48,448 nucleotides of DNA. Source: Treponema sp. (GTDB taxonomy: Bacteria; Spirochaetota; Spirochaetia; Treponematales; Breznakiellaceae). Under the pieces are notes generated by a model. It ran no database searches. It was not told where the DNA came from and saw only the letters and a program-made list of their open reading frames with translations. The stretch's first letter is position 1. Each line of letters starts with the position of its first letter. Below, in pieces: positions 15,194-23,169 of this stretch. The translations under genes and the position numbers were made by a program. The DNA lies in the NCBI GenBank assembly GCA_031254315.1, contig JAIRUQ010000086.1:1-48448 (forward strand). The letters run 5' to 3'.

Positions 15194-16321
15194 ATGGATC
15201 TTTCATTTAGATTGAACCCGGAAATACTCATAGGAGCAGATACGCTTAGCATGGCGGGAACGGTCGCTACTCGTTATGGAAGACGGATAATGGTTGCCGC
15301 CGATCATAGGCTGGATGCGGTGTCTGTAACACGTTTAAAAGAAGTTTTGGAAGATTCAGGGCTGTCAGCGATTATCTTTGACGGGATAGAAGAAAATTCT
15401 TCCGTAGAAATGGCTGAAAATATCGTAGACCTTGCCAATGCGGCTCATTGTGACGCAATTATCGGTTTTGGCGGGCAAAAGGCTCAGGTTATAGCGAGAA
15501 TGGCGGCGATTATGTCGCCTATGAAAATAACAGCATTTGAATTGCTGGACGGCAGAAGTTTTGAAAATAAGTTTCTTCCCTTTCTTTCAATTCCCACCGA
15601 GGGAACCGGCGCTTTTTCGTTTACTGAACATTTTCTCGTTGTAGACCCCCGCACCAGATTGGTAAAATCAATTCGCTTTATTGATAATCTTCACGCCTCG
15701 GTAATTATAGACTGCAATCTGTTTAAATTTCTTGAGGACAGCAATTCTGCGGCGTTTGTTTTTGAAGGGTTCTTTTCGGCAGTAGAAGCGTACTGCTCAT
15801 CAGCCGCTAATTTTCTCTCCGACGCACTGCTGGAAAGAGCGATAAATTTTTACGCGAAATTGATAAAAGGAGCCGCAAGCGGCATAAACGCGGAAACTTT
15901 TGCGCAGGCAGGTTTTCTTACTTCACTTGGCGCTTCTGCAAGTTCTCCGGGTATCGGTTCTGCGTTAGCGGCGGCAATCAATGCCCGTTGTCCGGCAGGG
16001 AAACCTCTTTGCGCTACGGCTCTTTTTCCTGTAATTGCCGCGCGGCTGTCCGGCGCACGCCCTGAAAAAATGGCGCGTGTTGCGTCTTTTCTTAGCAACA
16101 CTAAAGCTACTTCTGTGGCGGAAGCGGCGGCAGCCTCAGTAGACGCGATCAAGAAGTCTATGGATGCGTTGAATGTTCCGTCCAGTCTTAAAGAGTATAA
16201 CCTTTCTCTGGACAAGATGGTAGCTTCCGCAGAAGCCGCGCGTAATTTGGAGATAACCGCGAATTCACCATGGACTGTTTCTGAAGAAGAAGTTTTTAAT
16301 ATTTTAAAAGAAATTCTGTAA
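15194..16321 (+). CDS. iron-containing alcohol dehydrogenase homologue lacking metal-ligand histidines
   Basis: The 375-residue length and fold pattern fit the iron-ADH family (FucO/AdhB-like): the dinucleotide region IIGFGGQKAQVIARM, the FLSIPTEGTGAF segment, and the helical C-terminal half. The metal site is not conserved. The family D-x3-H motif reads as FEGFFS (Glu and Ser), the GLGxxHxxxH motif reads GIGSALAAAI, and the PHG histidine is Ala in CPAGK. With no histidine at any of the three positions, ordinary Fe/Zn-dependent dehydrogenase activity is unlikely. It may be a pseudoenzyme or bind a different ligand. An SD-like AAGGGG precedes the ATG. Confidence 0.78.
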   Translation: MDLSFRLNPEILIGADTLSMAGTVATRYGRRIMVAADHRLDAVSVTRLKEVLEDSGLSAIIFDGIEENSSVEMAENIVDLANAAHCDAIIGFGGQKAQVIARMAAIMSPMKITAFELLDGRSFENKFLPFLSIPTEGTGAFSFTEHFLVVDPRTRLVKSIRFIDNLHASVIIDCNLFKFLEDSNSAAFVFEGFFSAVEAYCSSAANFLSDALLERAINFYAKLIKGAASGINAETFAQAGFLTSLGASASSPGIGSALAAAINARCPAGKPLCATALFPVIAARLSGARPEKMARVASFLSNTKATSVAEAAAASVDAIKKSMDALNVPSSLKEYNLSLDKMVASAEAARNLEITANSPWTVSEEEVFNILKEIL

Positions 16322-16326
16322 TAGAG

Positions 16327-16356
16327 TTGTTCGGAAACTTCAGTTTCTCGAACAAG
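16327..16356. repeat. REP-like palindrome, copy 1
   Basis: TTGTTCG (16327-16333) and GAAAC pair with GTTTC and CGAACAA (16349-16355), with a TTCA loop and one bulged T. The same palindrome occurs at 20784-20815 and, inverted, at 27843-27880. It lies between convergent genes. Confidence 0.8.
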
Positions 16357-16385
16357 TCCAATGTATATACATAATGTAGATACAA

Positions 16386-18035
16386 TCAATAACCGTCGGA
16401 CATTGCGCGGTTTTGGTCGCGCTGGTATAGTTCCTGATACACAAAACTGCGGTTTTTGAGTTTTTCTTTTACTTCTTTGGTAAAAGGCATGTGCCGCCAG
16501 AAAGTGCCTCTGACATCTTTATCGAGTTTTTGTATACCGTCCGCTTCTTTTGTCATCCACAGAATGTAATCGCGGATAAAATATTCTTTAATATCGCCTT
16601 TTAACTTTTGGGATTGGAACCACTGGTAGTAATGTCCTGTAAGACCTTCTTCCATCCAGTAAAAAGAAGCTTTTTCCTTTGCTACCTGCCAGCGTAAATC
16701 CGCGACAGCGGTAAGAAGGGCTAAATATAAATTTCTTGGGTACATGGGGACTATAATCCGTCCACGGCTTGTTGCGCGGTTGTAACGGTCAAACGGTTCC
16801 CAGCAAAAACCCATATCGCCGTAAGTGGGTATTAAAAGAACAAAAGGCGCGATGCGGTTTAATCTGTTTTTATAAATACGGCAAAAGGCTTCCGAGTCGA
16901 TACTTTCAATTCTCGCCATCATTGAAATTACGTTTTCCCGTGTACCTACTTCGTTTGGAACGCTGTGAAAATATTCGCTGGAGAGAACAGGGAAGTGGTT
17001 CCCCTGCCGCCCGATGGTCATTTTTGCCATTTGGCGGACTGTTTCACATTCGGTATCTATCGCTCCAATGTCTACTGTAACAGGACCGCCTTCGGAGGCA
17101 AGTTTGTCCGTTAAATGCTGAACGTCAGCCTCCGCGCTGATAAAATCCCTTATGTTTATTTCCATCTCATGATCGTTTTTCATCATTTGTTTAAGCAGGT
17201 TTTGAATTTCATTAATTGTCGCTTTTTGACTTTCGGAAAGGCAGTCGCTTACTTCGGTTAATTCCTGAAGAGGGGCGTGCTCAAAAACCGAGTTAAGTCT
17301 GGAGCGTATTATATTTTCAATTTCGTGCCGTTCTTTTTCTTTTGACTTTAATATCGACCTTGCGCCGTCAAATTTGCCCTGCGCTTTTTCCAGCAACTGC
17401 TGATACTTTGACTGTACGTTGCCTCTTGCGACTCGCACTTCATCCGTACTGGACGAGCGCATCTTGCCTGTTCCAATTCCATTGAACCATTCATCCAAAT
17501 AGTAAATTGACTGTTCAAGCGGATTACCGTCAACGATTTTGCTGAAAAAGTCTCTAAGGTCTGGGGTAATAAAAGTGGGGTGCAACAGCCCGAAACGGAG
17601 CAGGTATTTTTTAGGCGGCGGCAGTCTTCCCGTTGCCTTTCGGGCAATATTGAAAAGAAACTCCCAATAGGGGGAAATAAACTGCTGGCGGAAAACACTG
17701 CGATCCTTGGGGTCTTTGGCGGTAAGGTACTTTTGCAGAATACCGTGAACCCTTTGGGCAATCTCGCTTTCGTTGGAAAGGGCTGTTTTGTAATAATTGG
17801 GGTCGTTGAAAAAATTATGCCCCTTTTCTTCGAGGCGCTTGGTTACCGGCGGAAAGCCGGAAAGGGCAAGATCGACATCGCCGCCCGACGCACTTGAAAT
17901 ATCCGCGAAATCTTCTTTGTTTTTCTCGCCAAAAATATCGCTAAAATCAGGAAGAGGACCTTCACCGGAGCCAGCGGTTCCAAGCAAGGCGGCAATTTCA
18001 GGATCCATGTCCCCATGTGTAGAATTTCCAGCCAT
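16386..18035 (-). CDS. large conserved-looking cytoplasmic protein of unknown function
   Basis: The 549-residue protein has no signal peptide. Residues 1-60 are acidic and low-complexity (begins with DPEIAALLG near 11). A charged, probably coiled-coil stretch covers about 205-320. The C-terminal third is rich in Trp and Tyr (FCWEPFDRYNR, FYWMEEGLTGHYYQWFQS, IRDYILWMTKE) and is the best-ordered part. I do not recognise the family; it is probably spirochaete-specific. The promoter is clear: TTGACA-N17-TAATAT 6 nt before the ATG and no Shine-Dalgarno, so the mRNA is probably leaderless. Confidence 0.7.
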   Translation of the reverse strand: MAGNSTHGDMDPEIAALLGTAGSGEGPLPDFSDIFGEKNKEDFADISSASGGDVDLALSGFPPVTKRLEEKGHNFFNDPNYYKTALSNESEIAQRVHGILQKYLTAKDPKDRSVFRQQFISPYWEFLFNIARKATGRLPPPKKYLLRFGLLHPTFITPDLRDFFSKIVDGNPLEQSIYYLDEWFNGIGTGKMRSSSTDEVRVARGNVQSKYQQLLEKAQGKFDGARSILKSKEKERHEIENIIRSRLNSVFEHAPLQELTEVSDCLSESQKATINEIQNLLKQMMKNDHEMEINIRDFISAEADVQHLTDKLASEGGPVTVDIGAIDTECETVRQMAKMTIGRQGNHFPVLSSEYFHSVPNEVGTRENVISMMARIESIDSEAFCRIYKNRLNRIAPFVLLIPTYGDMGFCWEPFDRYNRATSRGRIIVPMYPRNLYLALLTAVADLRWQVAKEKASFYWMEEGLTGHYYQWFQSQKLKGDIKEYFIRDYILWMTKEADGIQKLDKDVRGTFWRHMPFTKEVKEKLKNRSFVYQELYQRDQNRAMSDGY

Positions 18036-18041
18036 AAATTC

Positions 18042-18070
18042 ATATTAAAATGTTTTTGCCCTATTGTCAA
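18042..18070 (-). promoter_or_regulatory. promoter predicting a leaderless transcript for the 549-residue protein
   Basis: On the minus strand, a perfect TTGACA (18070-18065), a 17-bp spacer and TAATAT (18047-18042) are followed by 6 nt and the ATG at 18035. Confidence 0.75.
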
Positions 18071-18138
18071 TGTTTATAATACAGTGTATTTTTAATTTAA
18101 GACCGCGCTACGAAACTCAACTTTTACCGGAGGATTTC

Positions 18139-18951
18139 ATGAAAAAGAAAGTTTTATTGATGGCGTTAATCGCCGGGGTATTGTTCGTTATTGCCTGTAA
18201 AAAGGACGGAAAAACACAGACAGCGGGCGATGCTTTTGCAGGCTCGGAAACGGTTGTGTCTAGTTCCATAGTAAACCCCGGTTATGCTTTGGTGATAAAT
18301 ACCGGGTTTTATGTATTGGACGGGGAAGATGACGGGGAAAAAACTACAAAAACAAAATGGGCGGCATCTTTGTCTTTGGGTGAGAGGCTGGTAACCGGAA
18401 ATATCCGGGAAATGACCTTTAGAGGGGACGGAAAAGTATACAGTTTTTTGGAAGTCCGCAGAGATAACGGAAACGAAGGGTATACTCTCACCACACAGGT
18501 GGCTGTCGGCGGACGGCTTGCGGTTGTTGTTGACGAGAAAACTTATTTGTACAGAACCGCCAGTCTTGTTGATGCAACCGGTACTGTTTTATCGAGAAAA
18601 ACCGTAGTTGTTTATTATCCTGAAACTCAAAAAGAAGGTTTTGTTGAAGTAAAAGGCTATGATACCGTACGAAAAGCTTATGTCAGTACAAATATCAGTT
18701 TTATACGTTTAAATACTCTTTCAACATCAAACTCTGATATTCAATCTGCTATATTACTGCAAACAGCATTGTCTTTAGATGTTACCCAAAGCGCTCAACA
18801 GGAGCGAAAAGCAGTTTTACTGGACTCAGCGTTAACGACTTTTTCTGATTCTGTTTTTTACATGGATATACTTGAAGAGGCGAACCCTAATACTTCAGGT
18901 GTTATTGACGCTAAAACTGAACCCAGATATGAAGCTGACCTTGAATTCTAG
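18139..18951 (+). CDS. lipoprotein with SH3-like beta repeats
   Basis: The start at 18139 is chosen for its SD (CCGGAGGA) and because the signal peptide MKKKVLLMALIAG begins there; the lipobox is VIAC, giving a lipidated Cys21. The 270-residue protein is beta-rich and shows two segments that read like bacterial SH3-type modules (YALVINTGFYVLDGEDDGE..., then AVVVDEKTYLYRTASLVDATG). The C-terminal part is helical. The function is unknown; a periplasmic or surface binding role is plausible. It is convergent with pheT, and the two genes share a CTAG in which each strand reads its own TAG stop. Confidence 0.75.
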   Translation: MKKKVLLMALIAGVLFVIACKKDGKTQTAGDAFAGSETVVSSSIVNPGYALVINTGFYVLDGEDDGEKTTKTKWAASLSLGERLVTGNIREMTFRGDGKVYSFLEVRRDNGNEGYTLTTQVAVGGRLAVVVDEKTYLYRTASLVDATGTVLSRKTVVVYYPETQKEGFVEVKGYDTVRKAYVSTNISFIRLNTLSTSNSDIQSAILLQTALSLDVTQSAQQERKAVLLDSALTTFSDSVFYMDILEEANPNTSGVIDAKTEPRYEADLEF

Positions 18952-20729
18952 TTCAGCGCGTCTAAATCAATTTCCCCTGCGGTGCATGGGACGGTAACGC
19001 CCCAGTTTTCCAGCACTTCAGGATGAAGTTCGCCGAAGACGCCTATTTCCTTTTTGTTGAAAATAATTACAGCCGCCCGCCCGGGAATAAACCGGGGGTC
19101 GGAGGATTCTTCTACATCGTACTCACGGGAGAGGTAATAAAACAGCGTTTGCAATTCCGCGGCGGCTGAGTTAAAGTTGGCGTCCGTTCCCGCGTGAAGA
19201 AATCCGGCGAATTGACGGGTGGAACTTCTGTTGTTTTCTTCGTCGTTCAAATACGCTACTTTTCCCACTTCAAAAATTTTGTGAGGATAAACAGACCTTC
19301 CTGAGATGGACTCGCTTGCCATGAGCGAAGCCACAACCGAGTCGCGTACATATTCATAATTTTCTGTCATTGGGTTGAAGATACGGATTATCTTATCGCC
19401 TTTGCCCCGCATATTTTCTACAAGGTCTTTTTTTGAGCCAAGGTAGTTATAGATCATCTCCTGATAGCCAAGTCCGATTAGCAGTTCTTTAACCTGTCTG
19501 CTAAAAAGTGTAATCGGCAACAGCCGCCCGATTGTAGAATCGGAGGGACGCTCCGGCTTAAAGGAGCCAAGAGAGCGGCCGATCATTATATCTTCGACGA
19601 CATCCGCCGCATGAAGGAAATCGTTGCGGTATTCGGGTGGATATGCCCGCACGCCTTCTGTCTCTCCTGCTTTTTCCTGACCGCGCTCGGCGGCTTTTGC
19701 CTTCTCGGCTTTTACGCCCATGCGAGAAAGAGCCTTGATACATTCATCCGCGCTTAATTTCTCTCCAAGAAATTTCTCCACCCGCGAGAGCGAACAAAAA
19801 ACAGGCTCCTGAAAATAATACGGGAAAATTATGTTTCTGCTTGTTTTGCTTTTGCCTGCGGAAGTTTGATCGAATGATGTATCAAACTCGTATTCAACTT
19901 CGACAGGTTCAATCTTAAAACCGTTATCTGCGAGATCGCAGGCGACAATAGAAGCGGCAAGTGTGACAGACGGCAAATCCGTTCCTGTAAGTTCGATAAA
20001 AACTTCGCTGTCGCCGACCTGCACTGCGCCAAGATCGTTGGAGTTAATGATGGGCGGATAGGACAAAACCGTCCCCTGCGAATCTGTCAACAGCGGATGG
20101 ATTGGCTCATGCTCCTGAATAAAAGCGTATTCTTTGCCCTTTGGGTGCTGTTTGAGGATTTCCCTTAACGTGAGCGGAACATCCCACTGGAGCGGCACAA
20201 AGGAAACGGAATCAGGGTCAACGCCTTTGTAAATAATTGGCCAGTTTACAAGCGAAATACGGTAAAGCCCCATTGATATGCTTCTCCGTTTCCGCCCGAA
20301 ATTCCAGGCAAGTTTTTCTTGTGTTTGGATCATATCTCGAAGCATTGGGTCTGATATTTTTTTGCCGCTCGCGATAAACCCCGAAAGGTACGGTCTTACG
20401 TTTTTAACACTCGCCTGTACTTTTACCTTTCTGCTTGTCTTTTTTATATCGCCGGGTCGTGAAAAAAAATCATATTGAGGGCTCTTTCCGCTGTCGTATA
20501 TCCGTAGCTGACGGGCGCATCCCGCTGTCCCCCAGAGGTCGGGGCGGTTTGTGTCATTCAACTCAATCTTGAGGGTTCTTTCCTCTTTGGGAAGGCTTTT
20601 GTCGCTGTCCTCGTCCAACTCCGCTTTGGCGCAGACAAGGGCAGATTCAAATTCGTCCCTGCTTTTCCAGCCCCCGCTGTGGTTTGCGAGTGTATAAAAA
20701 ACCTGCTCATTTACTTCGATTTTTGGCAT
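18948..20729 (-). CDS. pheT: phenylalanyl-tRNA synthetase beta chain, archaeal/eukaryotic type
   Basis: The 593-residue protein matches the short PheT of spirochaetes and archaea rather than the 800-residue bacterial form, with no N-terminal EMAP-like tRNA-binding domain. Visible parts are the B3/B4 core (IELTGTDLPSVTLAASIVACDLAD), the B5 domain (around YFQEPVFCSLSRVEKFLGE) and a catalytic-like domain (FNPMTENYEYVRDSVVASLM). It pairs with PheS to charge tRNA-Phe. The ATG at 20729 is preferred over an upstream TTG, because TATAAT lies exactly 6 nt before it. Confidence 0.93.
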   Translation of the reverse strand: MPKIEVNEQVFYTLANHSGGWKSRDEFESALVCAKAELDEDSDKSLPKEERTLKIELNDTNRPDLWGTAGCARQLRIYDSGKSPQYDFFSRPGDIKKTSRKVKVQASVKNVRPYLSGFIASGKKISDPMLRDMIQTQEKLAWNFGRKRRSISMGLYRISLVNWPIIYKGVDPDSVSFVPLQWDVPLTLREILKQHPKGKEYAFIQEHEPIHPLLTDSQGTVLSYPPIINSNDLGAVQVGDSEVFIELTGTDLPSVTLAASIVACDLADNGFKIEPVEVEYEFDTSFDQTSAGKSKTSRNIIFPYYFQEPVFCSLSRVEKFLGEKLSADECIKALSRMGVKAEKAKAAERGQEKAGETEGVRAYPPEYRNDFLHAADVVEDIMIGRSLGSFKPERPSDSTIGRLLPITLFSRQVKELLIGLGYQEMIYNYLGSKKDLVENMRGKGDKIIRIFNPMTENYEYVRDSVVASLMASESISGRSVYPHKIFEVGKVAYLNDEENNRSSTRQFAGFLHAGTDANFNSAAAELQTLFYYLSREYDVEESSDPRFIPGRAAVIIFNKKEIGVFGELHPEVLENWGVTVPCTAGEIDLDALN

Positions 20730-20735
20730 GTGCAA

Positions 20736-20764
20736 ATTATATTTATTTTTGCCGAAAGTGGCAA
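20736..20764 (-). promoter_or_regulatory. promoter predicting a leaderless pheT transcript
   Basis: On the minus strand TTGCCA (20764-20759), a 17-bp spacer and TATAAT (20741-20736) are followed by 6 nt and the ATG at 20729. Confidence 0.75.
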
Positions 20765-20783
20765 GCCTACACTTTTATATTAG

Positions 20784-20815
20784 AGTTGCTCGGAAACTTC
20801 AGTTTCTGAACAATT
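20784..20815. repeat. REP-like palindrome, copy 2
   Basis: AGTTGCTCGGAAAC pairs imperfectly with GTTTCTGAACAATT around TTCA. It has the same sequence and orientation as the copy at 16327. It lies upstream of the short Bro-N gene. Confidence 0.75.
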
Positions 20816-20894
20816 TCCTTTTTAAATGGTAATTAGGCGTTACCGCTAGATTGACATCGGGGGTTGCTTGTGAAATAGTAAAAGTAAATATCAT

Positions 20895-21365
20895 ATGTCA
20901 AACATAAGAATCTTTGAAAACAAAAAAATCCGCACAGCATGGAACGCAGACAGTGAGGAATGGCTGTTCAGCATTGTTGACGTTATCGCGGTTTTGACTG
21001 ACAGTACTCAACCGAGAAAATACTGGAGCGACTTAAAAACGAAGTTGAAAGCGGAAGGAAGTGAACTGTCCGATTTTATCGGACAGTTGAAAATGCCTGC
21101 GGAAGACGGCAAAATGCGAGAAATCGATGTACTGGATACTAAAGGTCTATTGCGCCTTATCCAAAGTGTCCCGAGCAAAAAAGCTGAACCATTCAAAATG
21201 TGGCTTGCCGAAGTCGGGAACGACAGGCTCAATGAAATAGCAAAAGAAGGCGGGGATGTTGCCGGCATAGCCAAAGCGGAATTCGAAAAACGCACCGGAA
21301 AAAGAGCTGTTTCTGCTATTAACGCAAAAAATAAAAATATGCTTGAAATTAAGGGGAAAAGGTAG
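20895..21365 (+). CDS. short Bro-N (phage antirepressor-like) protein
   Basis: The 156-residue protein is an N-terminal Bro-N/DinD-like domain (FSIVDVIAVLTDSTQPRKYW, LLRLIQSVPSKKAEPFKMWLAEVG) followed directly by a basic tail (EKRTGKRAVSAINAKN). Compared with the 283-residue relative at 34094-34945, both ends align while about 125 central residues are missing, so it looks like an internally deleted form with an intact frame. Bro-N proteins bind DNA and occur in phages and as chromosomal DNA-damage genes. A TTGACA lies at 20851-20856, but no clear -10 fits. Confidence 0.82.
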   Translation: MSNIRIFENKKIRTAWNADSEEWLFSIVDVIAVLTDSTQPRKYWSDLKTKLKAEGSELSDFIGQLKMPAEDGKMREIDVLDTKGLLRLIQSVPSKKAEPFKMWLAEVGNDRLNEIAKEGGDVAGIAKAEFEKRTGKRAVSAINAKNKNMLEIKGKR

Positions 21366-21366
21366 T

Positions 21367-22011
21367 ATGTACAAACACAGAAATAATATTTTATACATTT
21401 TTATTTTAATCTTAACAGTTTTTATGTTAAATTGTAGTGCAAAAACTTATAATTTTTCATTAAAAAACACCTTGGCTATATTTTTGTTAAATGACGGAGA
21501 GAATTATTATTTTAGCATACCTGTTCAATACATTGGTGATTATCACATTGGAGGCTTTGAATTTGACACCGGTTATATATTGATAGGCAATCATGAAATA
21601 CCGTTGAGCAGGGATGATCTTAACATAGATGTATTTGTTAATGAATTTTCTGATGAGTCAGGAAGGACAGATGGGGAGCATAATTTTATTTATTCTGAAA
21701 AAAACGGCAGAATATTAATATCAAAAATGGATGAGCCATTAACAAAAAATCATGAAGATGACAATATGTTTAATCAATATAATATTTTTATTGAAAATAT
21801 TATAAGTAATAACGATATGGAAAATATAATCAATGAATATAAAAAGGGAAATACTCAGTCCAGATTTTATTTGGAATATACCATTACCATTGATAATGAA
21901 CGAATTCCCGGATGCGGCTATTTAGACGATTTTGAGCTTTACAACGAGGCTGTTCAGAATCCCTTTTGGTTCCCGCCAAATCTTGAGTTTTTCATCAGGA
22001 CTAGATTATAG
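21367..22011 (+). CDS. lipoprotein of unknown function
   Basis: The start at 21367 lies 1 bp after the Bro-N stop. The signal peptide runs through ILYIFILILTVF with lipobox MLNC, so Cys at about residue 22 is lipidated. The remaining ~190 residues are AT-rich in coding, Asn/Asp/Glu-rich and mainly beta, with no family I recognise. The close spacing suggests translational coupling to the short Bro-N gene, but a DNA-binding protein and a lipoprotein have no obvious common job. Confidence 0.65.
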   Translation: MYKHRNNILYIFILILTVFMLNCSAKTYNFSLKNTLAIFLLNDGENYYFSIPVQYIGDYHIGGFEFDTGYILIGNHEIPLSRDDLNIDVFVNEFSDESGRTDGEHNFIYSEKNGRILISKMDEPLTKNHEDDNMFNQYNIFIENIISNNDMENIINEYKKGNTQSRFYLEYTITIDNERIPGCGYLDDFELYNEAVQNPFWFPPNLEFFIRTRL

Positions 22012-22056
22012 AAAAGTTTACTAAATAATTATTTGTGATAAAAGGAGCTTTTTATC

Positions 22057-23055
22057 ATATTAGAGCAAACCGGATTAAACCGGTGGATATTTAGATTAAT
22101 TACCGCAGGTCTTATATTGGCATCAGGAGTTTCTTTTGCCATTGCAATCATTTTAGCCGGACAGCAAGCTGAATCTCTGCCTCTCCAATCTGAAGCCGTG
22201 GAAGAAGAAGCGCCACAGCCAAGCAGGGCGGAACTGGTGATAAAAGCCTTGGCAGAGGGTTTTCCCAAGCGTATTGAAAAGATCGAAATTCGTAACGATG
22301 ATTGGGCGCTCCTGATGGATGATGTCTGGTATTACTATGCCGGAGGAAAAATGCTCCCCGAAAGCCTGCTTGAGGAGGCTGATGGCTATTCCGGTTTCGA
22401 TGGTATTTACAATTATCAGAGCGAACTGCCTCCCTGGGTAGAGCCTACGTCTGAGCAATCCGAGCGTTTCCGTAATAGGGGCAGAAGCAGAAACGACAGT
22501 AACAGAGGCAGTAGCGAAACGCCCGCAGTGCCGCGACAGCGTTCCAATCATTTTCGGGAAGCTCTTTGGCAGGCAAGTAGCCGCGCTGACTCTTCCCTGC
22601 GAGTAAAGTCTGTCGATTTTCTTGGAATGAAAACGGAGGTACATTCCGACATTGTAGAAATACTTTCTTATGTTGAAGCCCGTATCATGGCAGTTGCGGA
22701 AATCGATCCTCTGGTGCAGGAATGGGTAACCGGTATCGGTGAATTACACGGCTGGAACTGGCGGAACGTTGCCGGTAGTCAGGCGCGATCCAACCATTCT
22801 TACGGCATAGCCATTGATATTCTTCCCAAATCACTGGACGGCAAGGAAACATACTGGCAATGGGTTTCACGAAGCGGAAGAGATTGGTGGAATATACCTT
22901 ATACCGACCGCTACCATCCGCCCGATGCGGCGATCAAAGCGTTTGAAGCATACGGTTTTATATGGGGCGGCAAATGGTTTCTTTTCGATACAATGCACTT
23001 TGAATACCGTCCCGAAGTTTTCATAATGAACGGACTGGCTTTAGAAAAAATTTAA
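22057..23055 (+). CDS. M15-family peptidase (VanY/L-Ala-D-Glu endopeptidase-like), start codon unclear
   Basis: The C-terminal third carries the M15 zinc-site pattern: SNHSYGIAIDI (His and Asp ligands), a Trp-rich stretch, and WGGKWFLFDTMHFEY with the last His. Such enzymes cut peptidoglycan peptides. The N-terminus is a membrane anchor (about LITAGLILASGVSFAIAIILA), so it acts in the periplasm; a middle R/S/N-rich linker follows. The frame is open from 22042. A good SD (AAAGGAG, 22041-22047) points to a start at 22054 (ATC) or 22057 (ATA); there is no ATG, GTG or TTG until TTG 22117, which would cut the anchor. I give 22057 as a best estimate. Confidence 0.75.
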   Translation: MLEQTGLNRWIFRLITAGLILASGVSFAIAIILAGQQAESLPLQSEAVEEEAPQPSRAELVIKALAEGFPKRIEKIEIRNDDWALLMDDVWYYYAGGKMLPESLLEEADGYSGFDGIYNYQSELPPWVEPTSEQSERFRNRGRSRNDSNRGSSETPAVPRQRSNHFREALWQASSRADSSLRVKSVDFLGMKTEVHSDIVEILSYVEARIMAVAEIDPLVQEWVTGIGELHGWNWRNVAGSQARSNHSYGIAIDILPKSLDGKETYWQWVSRSGRDWWNIPYTDRYHPPDAAIKAFEAYGFIWGGKWFLFDTMHFEYRPEVFIMNGLALEKI

Positions 23056-23098
23056 TAAGGGAAAAACCGAAAAACGGTAAACCTGCCAAATTTAGGGC

Positions 23099-23128
23099 TT
23101 GCAAAAACGGCAAATATACTGCCATAAT
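23099..23128 (+). promoter_or_regulatory. promoter of the sugar-transport operon
   Basis: TTGCAA (23099-23104), an 18-bp spacer and CATAAT (23123-23128) predict a leader of about 35 nt before the binding-protein ATG at 23170, which has its own SD (GGAGG). A second TATAAT at 23152 is closer but has no -35. Confidence 0.45.
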
Positions 23129-23169
23129 AAGATGATAAATTAAATCTCATCTATAATTGGAGGAAAATT

